DNA of 64,000 bases, from assembly GCA_965230065.1 (NCBI GenBank), contig OZ245942.1, forward strand, positions 7,068,001 through 7,132,000, written 5' to 3'. A program made the translations under genes and the position numbers. Below are positions 26,947-36,097 of this stretch, in pieces; position 1 is the stretch's first letter; each line of letters opens with the position of its first letter. This DNA is from G965230065 sp965230065 (GTDB taxonomy: Bacteria > Bacteroidota > Bacteroidia > Cytophagales > Cyclobacteriaceae). The notes beneath the pieces are model-generated. The model had not been told where the DNA came from. It searched no databases and saw nothing but the letters and a program-made list of their open reading frames with translations.

Positions 26947-27426
26947 TTAGTGTGATTTCATGGCTTTCAGGCCAATGGCTTTTCTGGCATATCCAATTTG
27001 CCCAATATGATAAGCTTCGTGGTATACAAAAAAAGACACCATTTCCGTCATGGAAGGTTTGTCAGGAGCCGGCCTGGCATCCAGTTCATCGTTGGTCATG
27101 GAGGCGATCTTAGCAATCAACTTTTCACTGATTTTTGGGAATTCCTCCACAATTTCCTCCACGGAAGGATAGGTTTTATCTTCTATGGCTTTCAAGTAAG
27201 TTTCTCCAAAAGGGTTTTCTACTTTTACACCCAGCATATTGCCCAGCATAAACCTGCAATGCAAAACATGCCCCAACAGCCAGTTGATGTGATTGGAATG
27301 CGGTGTTGGCCGTATCAGTGCGTCCTGCTCAGAAAGGTTATCGAGAGCGTTGTGAAAGATTCCACCCTGAAACTGAAACATATTACTGAATGTTTCTGCT
27401 TTTGCCTGTGATTTTTGGTCAATCAT
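26947..27426 (-). CDS. DinB-like metalloprotein
   Basis: 159 residues from the ATG at 27426; a longer frame to 27495 would run through the operator palindromes. It is a four-helix DinB_2 protein with the metal-ligand histidines in NHINWLLGHVLHC and FVYHEAYHIGQI. Members include thiol-dependent transferases (bacillithiol or mycothiol linked). Two palindromes matching the ArsR candidate operator lie 24 and 65 bp upstream, so it is probably in the same regulon as the AHSA1-ArsR operon. Confidence 0.87.
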   Translation of the reverse strand: MIDQKSQAKAETFSNMFQFQGGIFHNALDNLSEQDALIRPTPHSNHINWLLGHVLHCRFMLGNMLGVKVENPFGETYLKAIEDKTYPSVEEIVEEFPKISEKLIAKIASMTNDELDARPAPDKPSMTEMVSFFVYHEAYHIGQIGYARKAIGLKAMKSH

Positions 27427-27449
27427 TTTCGTAAAGTTTAGGTTAATTA

Positions 27450-27467
27450 TGCAACTATTTAGTTGCA
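27450..27467. promoter_or_regulatory. candidate operator TGCAACTATTTAGTTGCA
   Basis: A palindrome 24 bp before the DinB gene start, of the same GCAAC-N7-GTTGC... type as the element before the ArsR operon. Confidence 0.55.
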
Positions 27468-27490
27468 AATATAAAAATCTAAACGAATTA

Positions 27491-27508
27491 AGCAACCATT
27501 AAGTTGCT
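27491..27508. promoter_or_regulatory. candidate operator AGCAACCATTAAGTTGCT
   Basis: Differs at one position from the palindrome at 25678-25695. Centre-to-centre distance to the neighbouring site at 27450 is 41 bp, about four helical turns. Confidence 0.6.
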
Positions 27509-27620
27509 TTTTACAAGAACAATCTTAGGGCATTGAAAAAATCAGGAATGTTCAATTCAATATCTTTCTGCAGTCCAACTCAGGCAGGAGAATTTATTTA
27601 CTAAAAAGTGGTATTATCCA

Positions 27621-28421
27621 TTATTGCCTTACCCCCCCACTATTCCCCAATAAATCTTTCCAGGGTTTTTGCCCTGCCAGTTGACCACCGTCCAGTACAA
27701 AAGTTTGTCCATTGATGTAGGAAGCATCTTCGCTGGCAAGGAATAAAAAGATGGGGGCTATTTCTTCTACTTTGCCTACACGGTTTAGGGGAATGTACCG
27801 CTCGGCAAAAGTTTCCACAAATTCATCTGAATCAACCCCGGTATTGATGTCAGAACGCACGTAACCCGGGCATACCGCATTGGCCCGAATGCCCAAATGC
27901 GCCAACTCAATGGCGATGGTTTTGGTCAGCATGATAACCCCGGCTTTGCTTGCGTTGTAATGGGCATGTCCCAGCTCCCCATCAATTCCATTTTTGCTTG
28001 ACATATTGACAATCACACCTTTTTTTCTCTTGACAAAGTATTGACAAACCCTTTGGGATACATGAAATACACCCGAAAGGTTCACATCCAGGGTAGTATC
28101 CCATTCTTCCGGTGTAATCTTCAGGAAAGGCGTTACCTGGCAAATACCCGCGTTATTGATCAGAATATCAATGGGTAATGCCTTTTCTATTTCATCAATT
28201 ACGGCATTTACTTCTTCTCTCAGGGATACATCCACCTGATAATGATACAAAGTTGAGGCTGTTTTGGAAAGCTTTTCGGCAGCACTTTTCAAGAGCTTTT
28301 CATCTTTATCCAGCAGCGATAAGGCGGCCCCTTCTTGCGCGAATTGGCGGGCAATCTCAAACCCAATACCTCTCCCTGCCCCGGTTACTATTACATGTTT
28401 CCCTTTAAATCTTTTTTGCAT
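27621..28421 (-). CDS. short-chain dehydrogenase/reductase
   Basis: A 266-residue classical SDR. The cofactor motif is TGAGRGIGFEIA, the NAG motif is LINNAGICQ, and the catalytic set is Ser in NMSSKNGID and YNASKAG (Tyr, Lys). The C-terminal SYINGQTFVLDGGQ is typical. It resembles 3-oxoacyl-ACP reductase or sugar dehydrogenase types; the substrate is unclear. It is followed on the same strand by the Gfo/Idh/MocA gene region upstream, separated by a pair of hairpins. Confidence 0.87.
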   Translation of the reverse strand: MQKRFKGKHVIVTGAGRGIGFEIARQFAQEGAALSLLDKDEKLLKSAAEKLSKTASTLYHYQVDVSLREEVNAVIDEIEKALPIDILINNAGICQVTPFLKITPEEWDTTLDVNLSGVFHVSQRVCQYFVKRKKGVIVNMSSKNGIDGELGHAHYNASKAGVIMLTKTIAIELAHLGIRANAVCPGYVRSDINTGVDSDEFVETFAERYIPLNRVGKVEEIAPIFLFLASEDASYINGQTFVLDGGQLAGQKPWKDLLGNSGGVRQ

Positions 28422-28453
28422 AACTTCAGTTATTAGCGGGATTTACGGTCCCC

Positions 28454-28511
28454 CCGGTCTGTGGCACACAGACCGGCTAAGCTTCAAAATGGTCTGTGTG
28501 CCACAGACCAT
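28454..28511. repeat. pair of GGTCTGTG hairpins in inverted order
   Basis: Hairpin 1: CCGGTCTGTG / CACAGACCGG (28454-28463, 28467-28476) with loop GCA. Hairpin 2: ATGGTCTGTG / CACAGACCAT (28489-28498, 28502-28511) with loop TGC, the reverse complement of the first in its core. Related hairpins lie at 55775-55951, so this looks like a REP/BIME-type family. Confidence 0.65.
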
Positions 28512-28581
28512 GGTTTTAGATTAATTATGAGTTGGATAATTTACCTGACTGGCAACTTGTCCAACCCATAACCTGCCTTGT

Positions 28582-30036
28582 TTACCATCCCTTCCGGTAA
28601 TCCCTTGTTACAAACTGGTTGGCTACTTCAAAGTTGGTAATTTCCATGTTTTTACCATCCCATAACAATTGTTTTCGGCCAGGATATGAGAAGCCTTTTC
28701 CGTCGGCATTGGGCTCGCGGTAGTTGTGGCTACGCACAGCCAGGTTACCCATAATTACCGTTTCCGTAAGCGGTCCCGCCATATCGAAAGGAGAACTGGT
28801 ATAAGCACCAAACCCTTCTTTGCAGGCTTTTACCCATTGCTGTTGGTGGCCATCTGTTCTTCCTTCTACTGAAGAAATGGACGGATGCACAGACCATTCT
28901 CCAGAAGCAGGCAACCATTTAGGGTTTTTTCCCCACATGCCGGCAATGAGTTTGCCTTTGGTGCCTTCAAAAATCATTCCCCCGTTCCAGTCACCCATGG
29001 GTTCATCCGGCCCCAGTTCCTCGGGGCGTTTGGGCATGATGCCTCCGTCATACCATGAAAAGTCAACAGCAGGCATATTTTCCCGTGCCGGAAACTTAAG
29101 GTGAATAGCAGAAGAAGGCGGACAACTATCTGGCAGATAAGCTTCTTCAAAAAAATCTCTCCAAACAGATACTACACTACATTCTACAGACTCCGGATAG
29201 CCCAGTTTTAATGCCCGAAACGGCACGTCCATAATATGGCATCCCATATCGCCCAAAGCCCCTGTACCGAAATCCCACCAGCCCCGCCAGCGAAAGGGCA
29301 TGTAGGCTTCGTGATAATCGCGGAAAGGAGCTACGCCCAACCATAAGTCCCAGTCTACGCCTTCGGGAATTGGCTGTTTATCAGCCGGGGTCGGAATGCC
29401 CTGTGGCCAAATGGGACGGTTGGTCCATGTATGCACCGTATGCACATCGCCCAGGCGACCTTCCTGCACCCAGGTTTCGATAATGCGGGTATCATCACCG
29501 CTACTGCCCTGGTTGCCCATTTGGGTTACTACTTTGTATTGGCGGGCAGCTTCTGTCAGTTGGCGGGCTTCCTTGATATTGTGGGTCAGGGGCTTTTCAA
29601 CATACACATGCTTGCCCAACTGCATGGCAGCCATCGCAATGGGGGCGTGCATGTGGTCGGGTGTGCTTACGATGACCGCATCAAAATTTCCGGCTTCTTT
29701 TTCCAGCATTTTGCGGTAATCTTTGTAATAGGCTGCCTGTGGCAACAATTCACGGGCTTTCTGCGCCTGCCGATCATCCACATCACAAAGTACGGCAATA
29801 TTGTCTGAGCCTTCGTTATAGGCATGGGTAAGGTTCACCATACCTTTACCGCCTGCACCTACGGCCGCAATGTTCAGTTTGTCAGAAGGGGCAATGTAAC
29901 CTTTTCCTCCCAGTACATAACGAGGAACAACCATCACCCCGGCGGCCAGGGCTGAGCGTTGTATAAATTTACGGCGGGGAAGGGATTGAAGAGAAGCTTT
30001 AGGTTTCATCTTTTCAAGGTGGTTAGATTGTTTCAT
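28582..30036 (-). CDS. Tat-exported Gfo/Idh/MocA family oxidoreductase
   Basis: A 484-residue NAD(P)-dependent oxidoreductase. A twin-arginine signal (LPRRKFIQRSALAAGVMVVP) marks export in folded form. The Rossmann motif AAVGAGGKGMVNLTHA and the substrate motif VEKPLTHNIKEA are clear, with GDMGCHIMDVPFRAL in the C-terminal domain. Bacteroidota encode many such secreted oxidoreductases, usually acting on sugars. The start at 30036 is chosen for the full Tat n-region; an internal ATG at 30009 is possible. Confidence 0.88.
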   Translation of the reverse strand: MKQSNHLEKMKPKASLQSLPRRKFIQRSALAAGVMVVPRYVLGGKGYIAPSDKLNIAAVGAGGKGMVNLTHAYNEGSDNIAVLCDVDDRQAQKARELLPQAAYYKDYRKMLEKEAGNFDAVIVSTPDHMHAPIAMAAMQLGKHVYVEKPLTHNIKEARQLTEAARQYKVVTQMGNQGSSGDDTRIIETWVQEGRLGDVHTVHTWTNRPIWPQGIPTPADKQPIPEGVDWDLWLGVAPFRDYHEAYMPFRWRGWWDFGTGALGDMGCHIMDVPFRALKLGYPESVECSVVSVWRDFFEEAYLPDSCPPSSAIHLKFPARENMPAVDFSWYDGGIMPKRPEELGPDEPMGDWNGGMIFEGTKGKLIAGMWGKNPKWLPASGEWSVHPSISSVEGRTDGHQQQWVKACKEGFGAYTSSPFDMAGPLTETVIMGNLAVRSHNYREPNADGKGFSYPGRKQLLWDGKNMEITNFEVANQFVTRDYRKGW

Positions 30037-30333
30037 TAGATTAAATGGCTAATTTACGAATTTATTCCAGATGCCGAAGAGAGATACTGGAAGTTAGAGG
30101 CTAGAGGTTAGAAGTTAGATTATCCAATTTCTAACCTCTAGCCTCTAACTTTCCCAGCCCTATCCACTTTTTATCGATTATTTCGCATTTCAACGACAAC
30201 CGGTCAATCGTTTTGCCTGCTTGTAAATTTTCAGGAACTTCCTTATGTTTGGTTTTTGCAGATTCTTTTGGCAACAGCTCAAATATTGACTAAACGGGTG
30301 CTGTCTCCCATATACTTGTCTAAACCACAATAA
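30037..30333. other. divergent intergenic region with perfect inverted repeat
   Basis: No gene is visible. It holds a perfect 23-bp inverted repeat (30091-30113 with 30129-30151) made of GTTAGAGG/CTAGAGG words, and a possible plus-strand -7 element TATGTTTG at 30244-30251. Confidence 0.5.
30091..30151. repeat. perfect 23-bp inverted repeat
   Basis: The left arm (30091-30113) starts AAGTTAGAGGCTAGAGG and is perfectly complementary to 30129-30151; loop of 15 bp. It is located between divergent genes, so it is not a simple shared terminator. Confidence 0.7.
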
Positions 30334-32673
30334 ATGCACGGTCTACTTCATCACTTGTATAACTCAATTGTGCTTGTTATTTCTTTCATCCTGCTGCTGT
30401 TTTCCTGCTCTACAACAAACGAACAGGCTGCAAACCCACAACATGACCATGACTGGCCCGTCACCAGTGCCTCCAAAGGAAACACCAAATACTCGCCCCT
30501 GGACCAAATCAACCGTGAGAATGTACACCAACTGGAAGTGGCATGGGAATACCATACCGGAGACGAAGGCTACTCCATAGAGTGCAACCCTATCATTATC
30601 AATGGCGTGTTGTATGCCACCTCCCCCACCGTGAGTGCATTCGCCCTGGATGCCGCCACCGGAAAAGAACTGTGGGTGTTTGACCCTTTTGCTTATGAGG
30701 GTGATAATGACCGCATGCGAAAAAATTCTGCCGTCAACCGGGGCATCGCGTCCTGGCAGGAGGGAGAAGAACACCGCCTGTTTTTCGGAACCGGGCCTTT
30801 TATGTACGCCATTGATGCGAAAACCGGACAGCCCATTCAAAGCTTTGGGGAAAAGGGAAGAATTGACCTGCTGCATGGACTGGACCGTGAGGTGGAAGGC
30901 TTGTGGATCAACGCCTCCTCACCGGGCATCGTATACAAAAATTTACTCATTGTAGGTGCACAGGTAAGCGAGCGGGAAGGTGTGGTCGCCCCCGGCCATG
31001 TGCGTGCGTATGATGTGCGTACGGGTGAAAGAAAATGGATCTTTCATACCATCCCCTATCCGGGTGAGTACGGCTATGACACCTGGCCCAAAGATGCCTG
31101 GGAAACCTTCGGGGGGGCCAACGCCTGGAGTGGGTTTTCATTGGATGAAGAACGCGGCATGGTTTTCTTTGGTACAGGCTCCGCCTCTCACGACCACTTC
31201 GGCATCAACCGCCACGGACAAAACCTTTTTGCCAATTCGGTAGTAGCCCTCAACGCCGAAACCGGGGAACGGGCCTGGCATTACCAACTGGTACACCACG
31301 ACTTGTGGGACTATGACGTCCCCACCCCACCCAATCTGCTTACTGTAACCCATGACGGTCAGCGCATAGATGCGGTGGCACAGGTAACTAAAACGGGTTT
31401 TGTTTATGTGTTCAACCGGGATACTGGCGAGCCGCTTTTTCCCATTGAAGAGCGTCCGGTAAAGCAATCTGAAATACCCGGGGAAGCATCATGGCCAACG
31501 CAGCCTGTGCCTACCCGTCCGCAAGCTTATGCACGCCAAAGCTTTACGGAAGCTGATATTACCAACCGTACGCCTGAGGCCCATGCCTTTGTGCGGGAAA
31601 ACGTGTACGAAAAATACGGAGATGCCACTATCTTTGACCCGCCCAGTTTTAAGGGAGATATTGTGTTCCCCCAATTTAATGGCGGAACTGACTGGGGCGG
31701 AGCTGCCGTAGACCCGGAGGCTGGCATGCTGTATGTAAATGCCAGCAATGAACCGGAACTAATGCAGGTGATTGAAGCAGAAGAGGACGATGATTTTCCT
31801 TATGATGTTACTGGACACCAGCCCGTGAAAGACAACGAAGGCTTTCCCATCAGCACCCCTCCCTGGGGCACATTGAATGCGATCGACTTAAACGAGGGTG
31901 TGATCGTCTGGCAGGTTCCGTTTGGGGGTTATCCTGAACTGGAAGGACAGGCACCTACCGGCACGTTCAGCATGGGCGGCCCGGCCATTACAGCCGGGGG
32001 ACTTGTTTTTATAGGCGCGGCCATGGATGAAAAGTTTCGCGCTATTGACAGGGAATCTGGAAAAGTATTGTGGGAAGCCAGGTTGCCAGCCGGAGGGTAT
32101 GCAACACCAGCCGTTTATGCTGTAGATGGCCGCCAATACGTAGTCATTGGGGCTGGCGGTGGTGGCAAACCCGGCACCCGCACTGGCGATTCTTACATAG
32201 CTTTTGCCCTGCCCAAAGAAGGTAATAACAAAACAAATATTGATAATCAAGTTGCAAATACTCCTGCCTCACCCATGAAAGAGGGTGAGCATTTGTATAC
32301 CTCACGCTGCGCTTCCTGTCATCAATTTAACGGAATGGGCCTGGGGGCAGAATTTCCGCCTCTTATTGAGTCTGAGTGGGTAAGCGGAGATAAAGGGCGG
32401 CTGATCCGGGTTGTACTGGGCGGGCTCAGCGGTGAAATTGAAGTGAATGGTGAAAAATATAATGGAGCCATGCCACCCTGGAGAGGCTTTCTCAATGATG
32501 ATCAAGTAGCCAACCTGCTAACTTATATCCGTTCATCCTGGGACAATGATGCCACTTCTGTATCGGCTGAAGAAGTTAAAAAAGTTCGGGATGCTACACA
32601 GGCACATCAAGGTATGTGGACAGCCGAAGAATTGGCAAAAGAAGAAAATAAGGGTATTCCGGATTTAGATTAA
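30334..32673 (+). CDS. PQQ-dependent dehydrogenase with cytochrome c domain, lipoprotein
   Basis: A 779-residue quinoprotein. A hydrophobic N-terminus ends in a lipobox LFSC (about Cys26), so it is likely membrane-anchored. Residues about 35-630 form the eight-bladed PQQ propeller with repeated W-motif segments such as AATGKELWVFD, NAETGERAWHYQ and RESGKVLWEARL. Residues about 650-740 carry a class I cytochrome c with the heme site CASCH and a later Met in GAMPPW. It would oxidise a sugar or alcohol and pass electrons to the respiratory chain. Monocistronic, at the left border of the cassette array. Confidence 0.9.
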   Translation: MHGLLHHLYNSIVLVISFILLLFSCSTTNEQAANPQHDHDWPVTSASKGNTKYSPLDQINRENVHQLEVAWEYHTGDEGYSIECNPIIINGVLYATSPTVSAFALDAATGKELWVFDPFAYEGDNDRMRKNSAVNRGIASWQEGEEHRLFFGTGPFMYAIDAKTGQPIQSFGEKGRIDLLHGLDREVEGLWINASSPGIVYKNLLIVGAQVSEREGVVAPGHVRAYDVRTGERKWIFHTIPYPGEYGYDTWPKDAWETFGGANAWSGFSLDEERGMVFFGTGSASHDHFGINRHGQNLFANSVVALNAETGERAWHYQLVHHDLWDYDVPTPPNLLTVTHDGQRIDAVAQVTKTGFVYVFNRDTGEPLFPIEERPVKQSEIPGEASWPTQPVPTRPQAYARQSFTEADITNRTPEAHAFVRENVYEKYGDATIFDPPSFKGDIVFPQFNGGTDWGGAAVDPEAGMLYVNASNEPELMQVIEAEEDDDFPYDVTGHQPVKDNEGFPISTPPWGTLNAIDLNEGVIVWQVPFGGYPELEGQAPTGTFSMGGPAITAGGLVFIGAAMDEKFRAIDRESGKVLWEARLPAGGYATPAVYAVDGRQYVVIGAGGGGKPGTRTGDSYIAFALPKEGNNKTNIDNQVANTPASPMKEGEHLYTSRCASCHQFNGMGLGAEFPPLIESEWVSGDKGRLIRVVLGGLSGEIEVNGEKYNGAMPPWRGFLNDDQVANLLTYIRSSWDNDATSVSAEEVKKVRDATQAHQGMWTAEELAKEENKGIPDLD

Positions 32674-32769
32674 GGAGATACCCCACCACTAATGCTGTTG
32701 CCTTGCGTCATATCATCAAAGCAAATAGCACTCTGGAGTTCTTGGATCATCATTGCTTCTACCAGTTCA

Positions 32770-32827
32770 GTCAACACAGGCTTCATACCAGGCCGTTCCG
32801 GCCACACGAATCCTCAGTTGTTCTCTG
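32770..32827 (-). repeat. possible degenerate terminal attC
   Basis: TCAACACAGG (about 32771-32780) and GTTGTTCTC (32818-32826) flank a GGCCGTTCCGGCC hairpin. Its right core GTTGT shares five bases with the expected mate of the core at 33985. The pairing is weak; it may be the decayed outer end of the array. Confidence 0.3.
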
Positions 32828-32859
32828 CAGTTTTTATTCCATTAAAATAAGCTAGATAT

Positions 32860-33933
32860 CTATGAGTTCAAGTTTAATTTTTCAGAAGCCATTTTTGTAC
32901 CTTCTACTCGTGATGTTATTTTTGCAAACGCAGTATCCCGACTTGTTGCTATATCATCACCAAAAGGAGAAAAACCGCAATCATCGGTAGTACCTAATTG
33001 GCTCACAGGTATATATTCTGCTGCAGTCATGATTCTTTCATATACAGTTTCAGGCGTTTCAACTTCCTCGTCAATCACATTAATTACACCTACATAAACC
33101 TTTTGGTTAGGACGAATATATTCACCAATCTGTTTCAAGGCTTTTATAGGGTTTTCTTCATTGGCCATTTGCATGTAAAAATTGCCACAGTTCAATGTGA
33201 AAAACAAGGGGATTAATTCAGTATAATCTACATCTGCACTATGAGTGCTGTCATGGTCACCACCAGGACAGGTGTGGAATCCGATTCGTTGTCGCTCTTC
33301 ATCAGAAAAATGACTCAATACTTGGTTATTAAGGTCAATAAATTGCCGCAAAAGCCCTTTAGACGGGTCTAGTTTAATAGCCAAACGTGCCTCCGTAAAA
33401 TCTACTTGCACGTGTAAGGCTCCATTATCAAAACAACTTCTTATATCTGCAGCTGATTGCTCAATCAAATCATTAATAAACTGTGATTTCGAATAATTAG
33501 ATAGCCCTTCCTGAGGATACAACAAGCTCATTGCAGAAGCAGAAATTACCGCCTGTTTCAATGGACGGGTTGCAAACTTTTTTGCTCTGGGAAGATAACT
33601 GCCAGCAAAGGTTGAATAGTGAAACGGCCCCTTGGTCAATCTTGGGAGTTGACGGGTATGTCCATCCTCAAAAGGAATTGTAATTCCGTCTCTTGCTAAA
33701 TTGGTAAGACCATCTAATGGATACGTAACGAAACTTGATTTAGTCTGTTCACCATCTGTAATTACAGGGGATCCTGTTTGCTCTAATCGCTTAATCGTTT
33801 CATTTACAGCTTCATCAAAAATTTGATTCATTTTTTCAGATGATAAGTTACTTTGTGAGAAGTTGACCATGGCATCTTGTAGTTCACGGGAACGTGGAAT
33901 ACTACCTACTGATTCTGTTGGTATTAAGTTCAT
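32860..33933 (-). CDS. MetE-like (cobalamin-independent methionine synthase C-terminal) protein
   Basis: A 357-residue protein (ATG at 33933; a longer frame to 33990 would enter the attC) of the MetE C-terminal/UROD-like barrel family. Visible are the start PTESVGSIPRSREL, TDGEQTK, the metal-ligand region GFHTCPGGDHDSTHS and a C-terminal Cys in TTDDCGFSPF. Stand-alone proteins of this size transfer methyl groups in methionine synthesis or C1 metabolism. It is the last cassette of the array, farthest from the recombinase. Confidence 0.82.
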   Translation of the reverse strand: MNLIPTESVGSIPRSRELQDAMVNFSQSNLSSEKMNQIFDEAVNETIKRLEQTGSPVITDGEQTKSSFVTYPLDGLTNLARDGITIPFEDGHTRQLPRLTKGPFHYSTFAGSYLPRAKKFATRPLKQAVISASAMSLLYPQEGLSNYSKSQFINDLIEQSAADIRSCFDNGALHVQVDFTEARLAIKLDPSKGLLRQFIDLNNQVLSHFSDEERQRIGFHTCPGGDHDSTHSADVDYTELIPLFFTLNCGNFYMQMANEENPIKALKQIGEYIRPNQKVYVGVINVIDEEVETPETVYERIMTAAEYIPVSQLGTTDDCGFSPFGDDIATSRDTAFAKITSRVEGTKMASEKLNLNS

Positions 33934-33984
33934 TTTGATTAATTTTACTTTTAAATAATATTTGTGATTTATTCTTTTAATTGA

Positions 33985-34051
33985 TGACAACGGCTACCAT
34001 TGCCACTGGCGAGGCCATCGGCCGAAGCATAGCGGCTATGGAGTGTTAGGC
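33985..34051 (-). repeat. attC-like site A (67 bp)
   Basis: Plus-strand cores TGACAAC (33985-33991) and GTTAGGC (34045-34051). The inner part is nearly identical to site K and related to site L. The core GTTAGGC supplies the TAA stop of the gene at 34046. Confidence 0.85.
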
Positions 34052-34312
34052 ACTGGCTCTTCTTTTCTTAATAACTTCTAAACCCTTCGTTTCAGATACT
34101 TTCCACAATTGTATAATGTACGAATCATCTCCCTCTAATCCATCCTCGCTTAAAGTATCCAAATTCACATAGTAAATCCTGACTCTGTAGATTCCTTTTT
34201 CAAGAGCAGAATCTGTCCATGCATCAGATAAATCTCCATCTACTTCTTCATCTTGAAGGTAGAACTGAAAGTAATCGACAAACAACTCAAGTTCGATATC
34301 TTCAAGTTTCAT
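34046..34312 (-). CDS. small acidic cassette protein of unknown function
   Basis: An 88-residue protein starting MKLEDIELELFVDYFQFYLQ. I place the start at 34312, preceded by AGAAGAAGAA; the longer open frame to 34432 runs through the attC-like site and is not real coding sequence. The last codons (Ala-Ser-Ala, TAA) are formed by the attC right core, as also happens at 45959. It has no family I recognise; the protein is acidic and probably soluble. It may belong to the immunity or antitoxin-like small proteins common in cassettes, but nothing shows this. Confidence 0.65.
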   Translation of the reverse strand: MKLEDIELELFVDYFQFYLQDEEVDGDLSDAWTDSALEKGIYRVRIYYVNLDTLSEDGLEGDDSYIIQLWKVSETKGLEVIKKRRASA

Positions 34313-34322
34313 TTCTTCTTCT

Positions 34323-34451
34323 GCTAGCGGTAAATTGTATGAGTAGTGGCAGATTACGTGGTAGTTTCCTGTCAAACTGCGTTGCAGTTTGAGCAGGCTA
34401 CAAATCTTTATGTTTACCACATCGCCTGCCATTACGTATACAAAGTTTTAG
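34323..34451 (-). repeat. attC-like site A2 (129 bp), decayed cores
   Basis: 28-nt arms 34336-34363 and 34415-34442 pair closely, and the centre shares the words GTGGTARTTTCCTGTCAA with site E. The outer cores GCTAGCG and GTTTTAG have lost the AAC/GTT consensus, so the site may be inactive. Confidence 0.65.
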
Positions 34452-34487
34452 GGCGTGTAAATTATTTTTGCCCACAAAGTTTATAAA

Positions 34488-35966
34488 TTATTTCATTCTA
34501 AACTTGTATAATTCAGGTTTGGCAAGGTCGCTATCCATTTTTTGAGGAAGTCGGTAAACATTTCCATCCTGATCGCAGAAATATAACCTTGATTCCGAAG
34601 GTTCGCGCCCGTGTCCGTCTGCCCAGAAAGCGTAAAAGCCGGGATTCACATTGATCGGACGCCTGGCATAACTGTGATTATACTTGCTGTTCCATGTTAA
34701 CATTTTCAGTTTTGTCCAGGTTTTACCGTGGTCTTTACTCTCCCACATTTCCATTTCTCCTCCGGTATTATAGTCTTGTGGGCCCATTGCCGTCGGGGCA
34801 ATTACTCTCCAACTTCCATCCTCCTCTATATAAATGGAACCGCCATCGTAGTTATTCCCGGTTGGTGTTAAGTATTGTATTTCCCATTGACTACCATTCC
34901 ACCAGGCAGTGTGCCACATCCGGGGCCCGTCATCTGGTCCGGGCAGCGGTCCATTACTCGTTTTGTACAAGATGACTGGTCTTCCTTCATTATCGAAATT
35001 CAGGTCGTCAATATATACATTACGTTCTTCGGAATCATAATCGTGGATCATAGCCTTATTGGAAATTTCTGTAAGCGGTAATTGGATAGCAGAGCCATCA
35101 GCAGTAGTCCAGGTTTTCCCAAAATCGTCCGACTGAAGATAATACAGGTTGGTTCTGAAGTCCAAACCTCCCCTAACGTCCCTATCGGGATGATACATAA
35201 ATGAAGTCCCAATTCGTTTTCCCTGGTTTCCACTTGTCTGGTAGTGTCCCACTCCCAATAAAGATAAGTCTTTCCATTCAGACCAGTTTATTCCGTCCTT
35301 ACTCGTCATCCATGAAATTACACGACCCTTAATTTTTTCATAATGAGTAAACAATGCCGTGAAACCCTCTTTATCAGAATAGTAAATTTGCATATAAGAA
35401 AAGTTATTCAAAGGCACTTTTTCTCCATCCACGTTTTTTGTAGCCGGCACCAACTCAAATTCAGAAATGTCGTAAGGTTTTACACTCTTATGAATGAAGG
35501 CGGGGCGTTCAACTCCGTGAGCAGTCGAGAAAACCCAAATATAACCGTCTTTGTCCACCTGTAGCACTGGGTTATCATGCGCATCCTCGGTGGCTTTATC
35601 GAGGACAATGGTTGGGCGAGGCACCTGTCCTGTCTTGTGATCAAAATAGGACACCATATGCAGCAGCGTTTTTCCGCTTTCGTCGGTTCCGCCGTAACAG
35701 AAAAAGGTTTTGTCAACTTCTTTCACGTAAACTGAAAAAGGGTATTGAGTAGCACCATAGGTACCCAATCCCCCGCTGTATTTGTACCGGTACTGGTTTT
35801 TAACCTTTCCTGCTTGTCCGGCGTTGTCGATGTAATACCAGATTCCTCTGTATCCGTCAGCCTTCTCATTCATCAGCCTGGCTTCGCCATAAATATTGGT
35901 TTGCGCCTTAACCAGACTAAGCCCCAAAACCAGCCAGATTAATGAAAGAATTGTTTTTTTAATCAT
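34488..35966 (-). CDS. secreted BNR_4 family protein
   Basis: A 492-residue protein with a signal peptide (residues 1-21, ending VKA-Q). The mature part is a BNR_4 beta-propeller: ADGYRGIWYYID, YGGTDESGKTLLHMVSYFD, and repeated SxDxGxxW Asp-box motifs such as SDDFGKTWTT and SKDHGKTWTKL. Related propellers are polysaccharide lyases (families PL24/PL25) or sialidase-like proteins, so a secreted glycan-degrading enzyme is plausible. It is unusually large for a cassette gene. Confidence 0.82.
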   Translation of the reverse strand: MIKKTILSLIWLVLGLSLVKAQTNIYGEARLMNEKADGYRGIWYYIDNAGQAGKVKNQYRYKYSGGLGTYGATQYPFSVYVKEVDKTFFCYGGTDESGKTLLHMVSYFDHKTGQVPRPTIVLDKATEDAHDNPVLQVDKDGYIWVFSTAHGVERPAFIHKSVKPYDISEFELVPATKNVDGEKVPLNNFSYMQIYYSDKEGFTALFTHYEKIKGRVISWMTSKDGINWSEWKDLSLLGVGHYQTSGNQGKRIGTSFMYHPDRDVRGGLDFRTNLYYLQSDDFGKTWTTADGSAIQLPLTEISNKAMIHDYDSEERNVYIDDLNFDNEGRPVILYKTSNGPLPGPDDGPRMWHTAWWNGSQWEIQYLTPTGNNYDGGSIYIEEDGSWRVIAPTAMGPQDYNTGGEMEMWESKDHGKTWTKLKMLTWNSKYNHSYARRPINVNPGFYAFWADGHGREPSESRLYFCDQDGNVYRLPQKMDSDLAKPELYKFRMK

Positions 35967-36035
35967 CCCTATAATGTTATTGTTGTAATTAATGTTTATA
36001 TCAACTGCTGGATCGCGTCCAGTTAATCCATAGCG

Positions 36036-36088
36036 GCCTAACGGTTTAGCACAAAATACGTTTTAATGCATTTTGTGCAGTGTTAGGC
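36036..36088 (-). repeat. attC-like site B (53 bp)
   Basis: Plus-strand cores GCCTAAC (36036-36042) and GTTAGGC (36082-36088), perfectly complementary, with inner arms GCACAAAAT / ATTTTGTGC (one mispair zone). Confidence 0.9.
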
Positions 36089-36097
36089 TTAGGTGGC

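Noticed and set aside
34313..34432. N-terminal extension of the small gene at 34046
   Set aside because: The extra 40 codons cover the arms of attC-like site A2; a better start with an A/G-rich leader exists at 34312.
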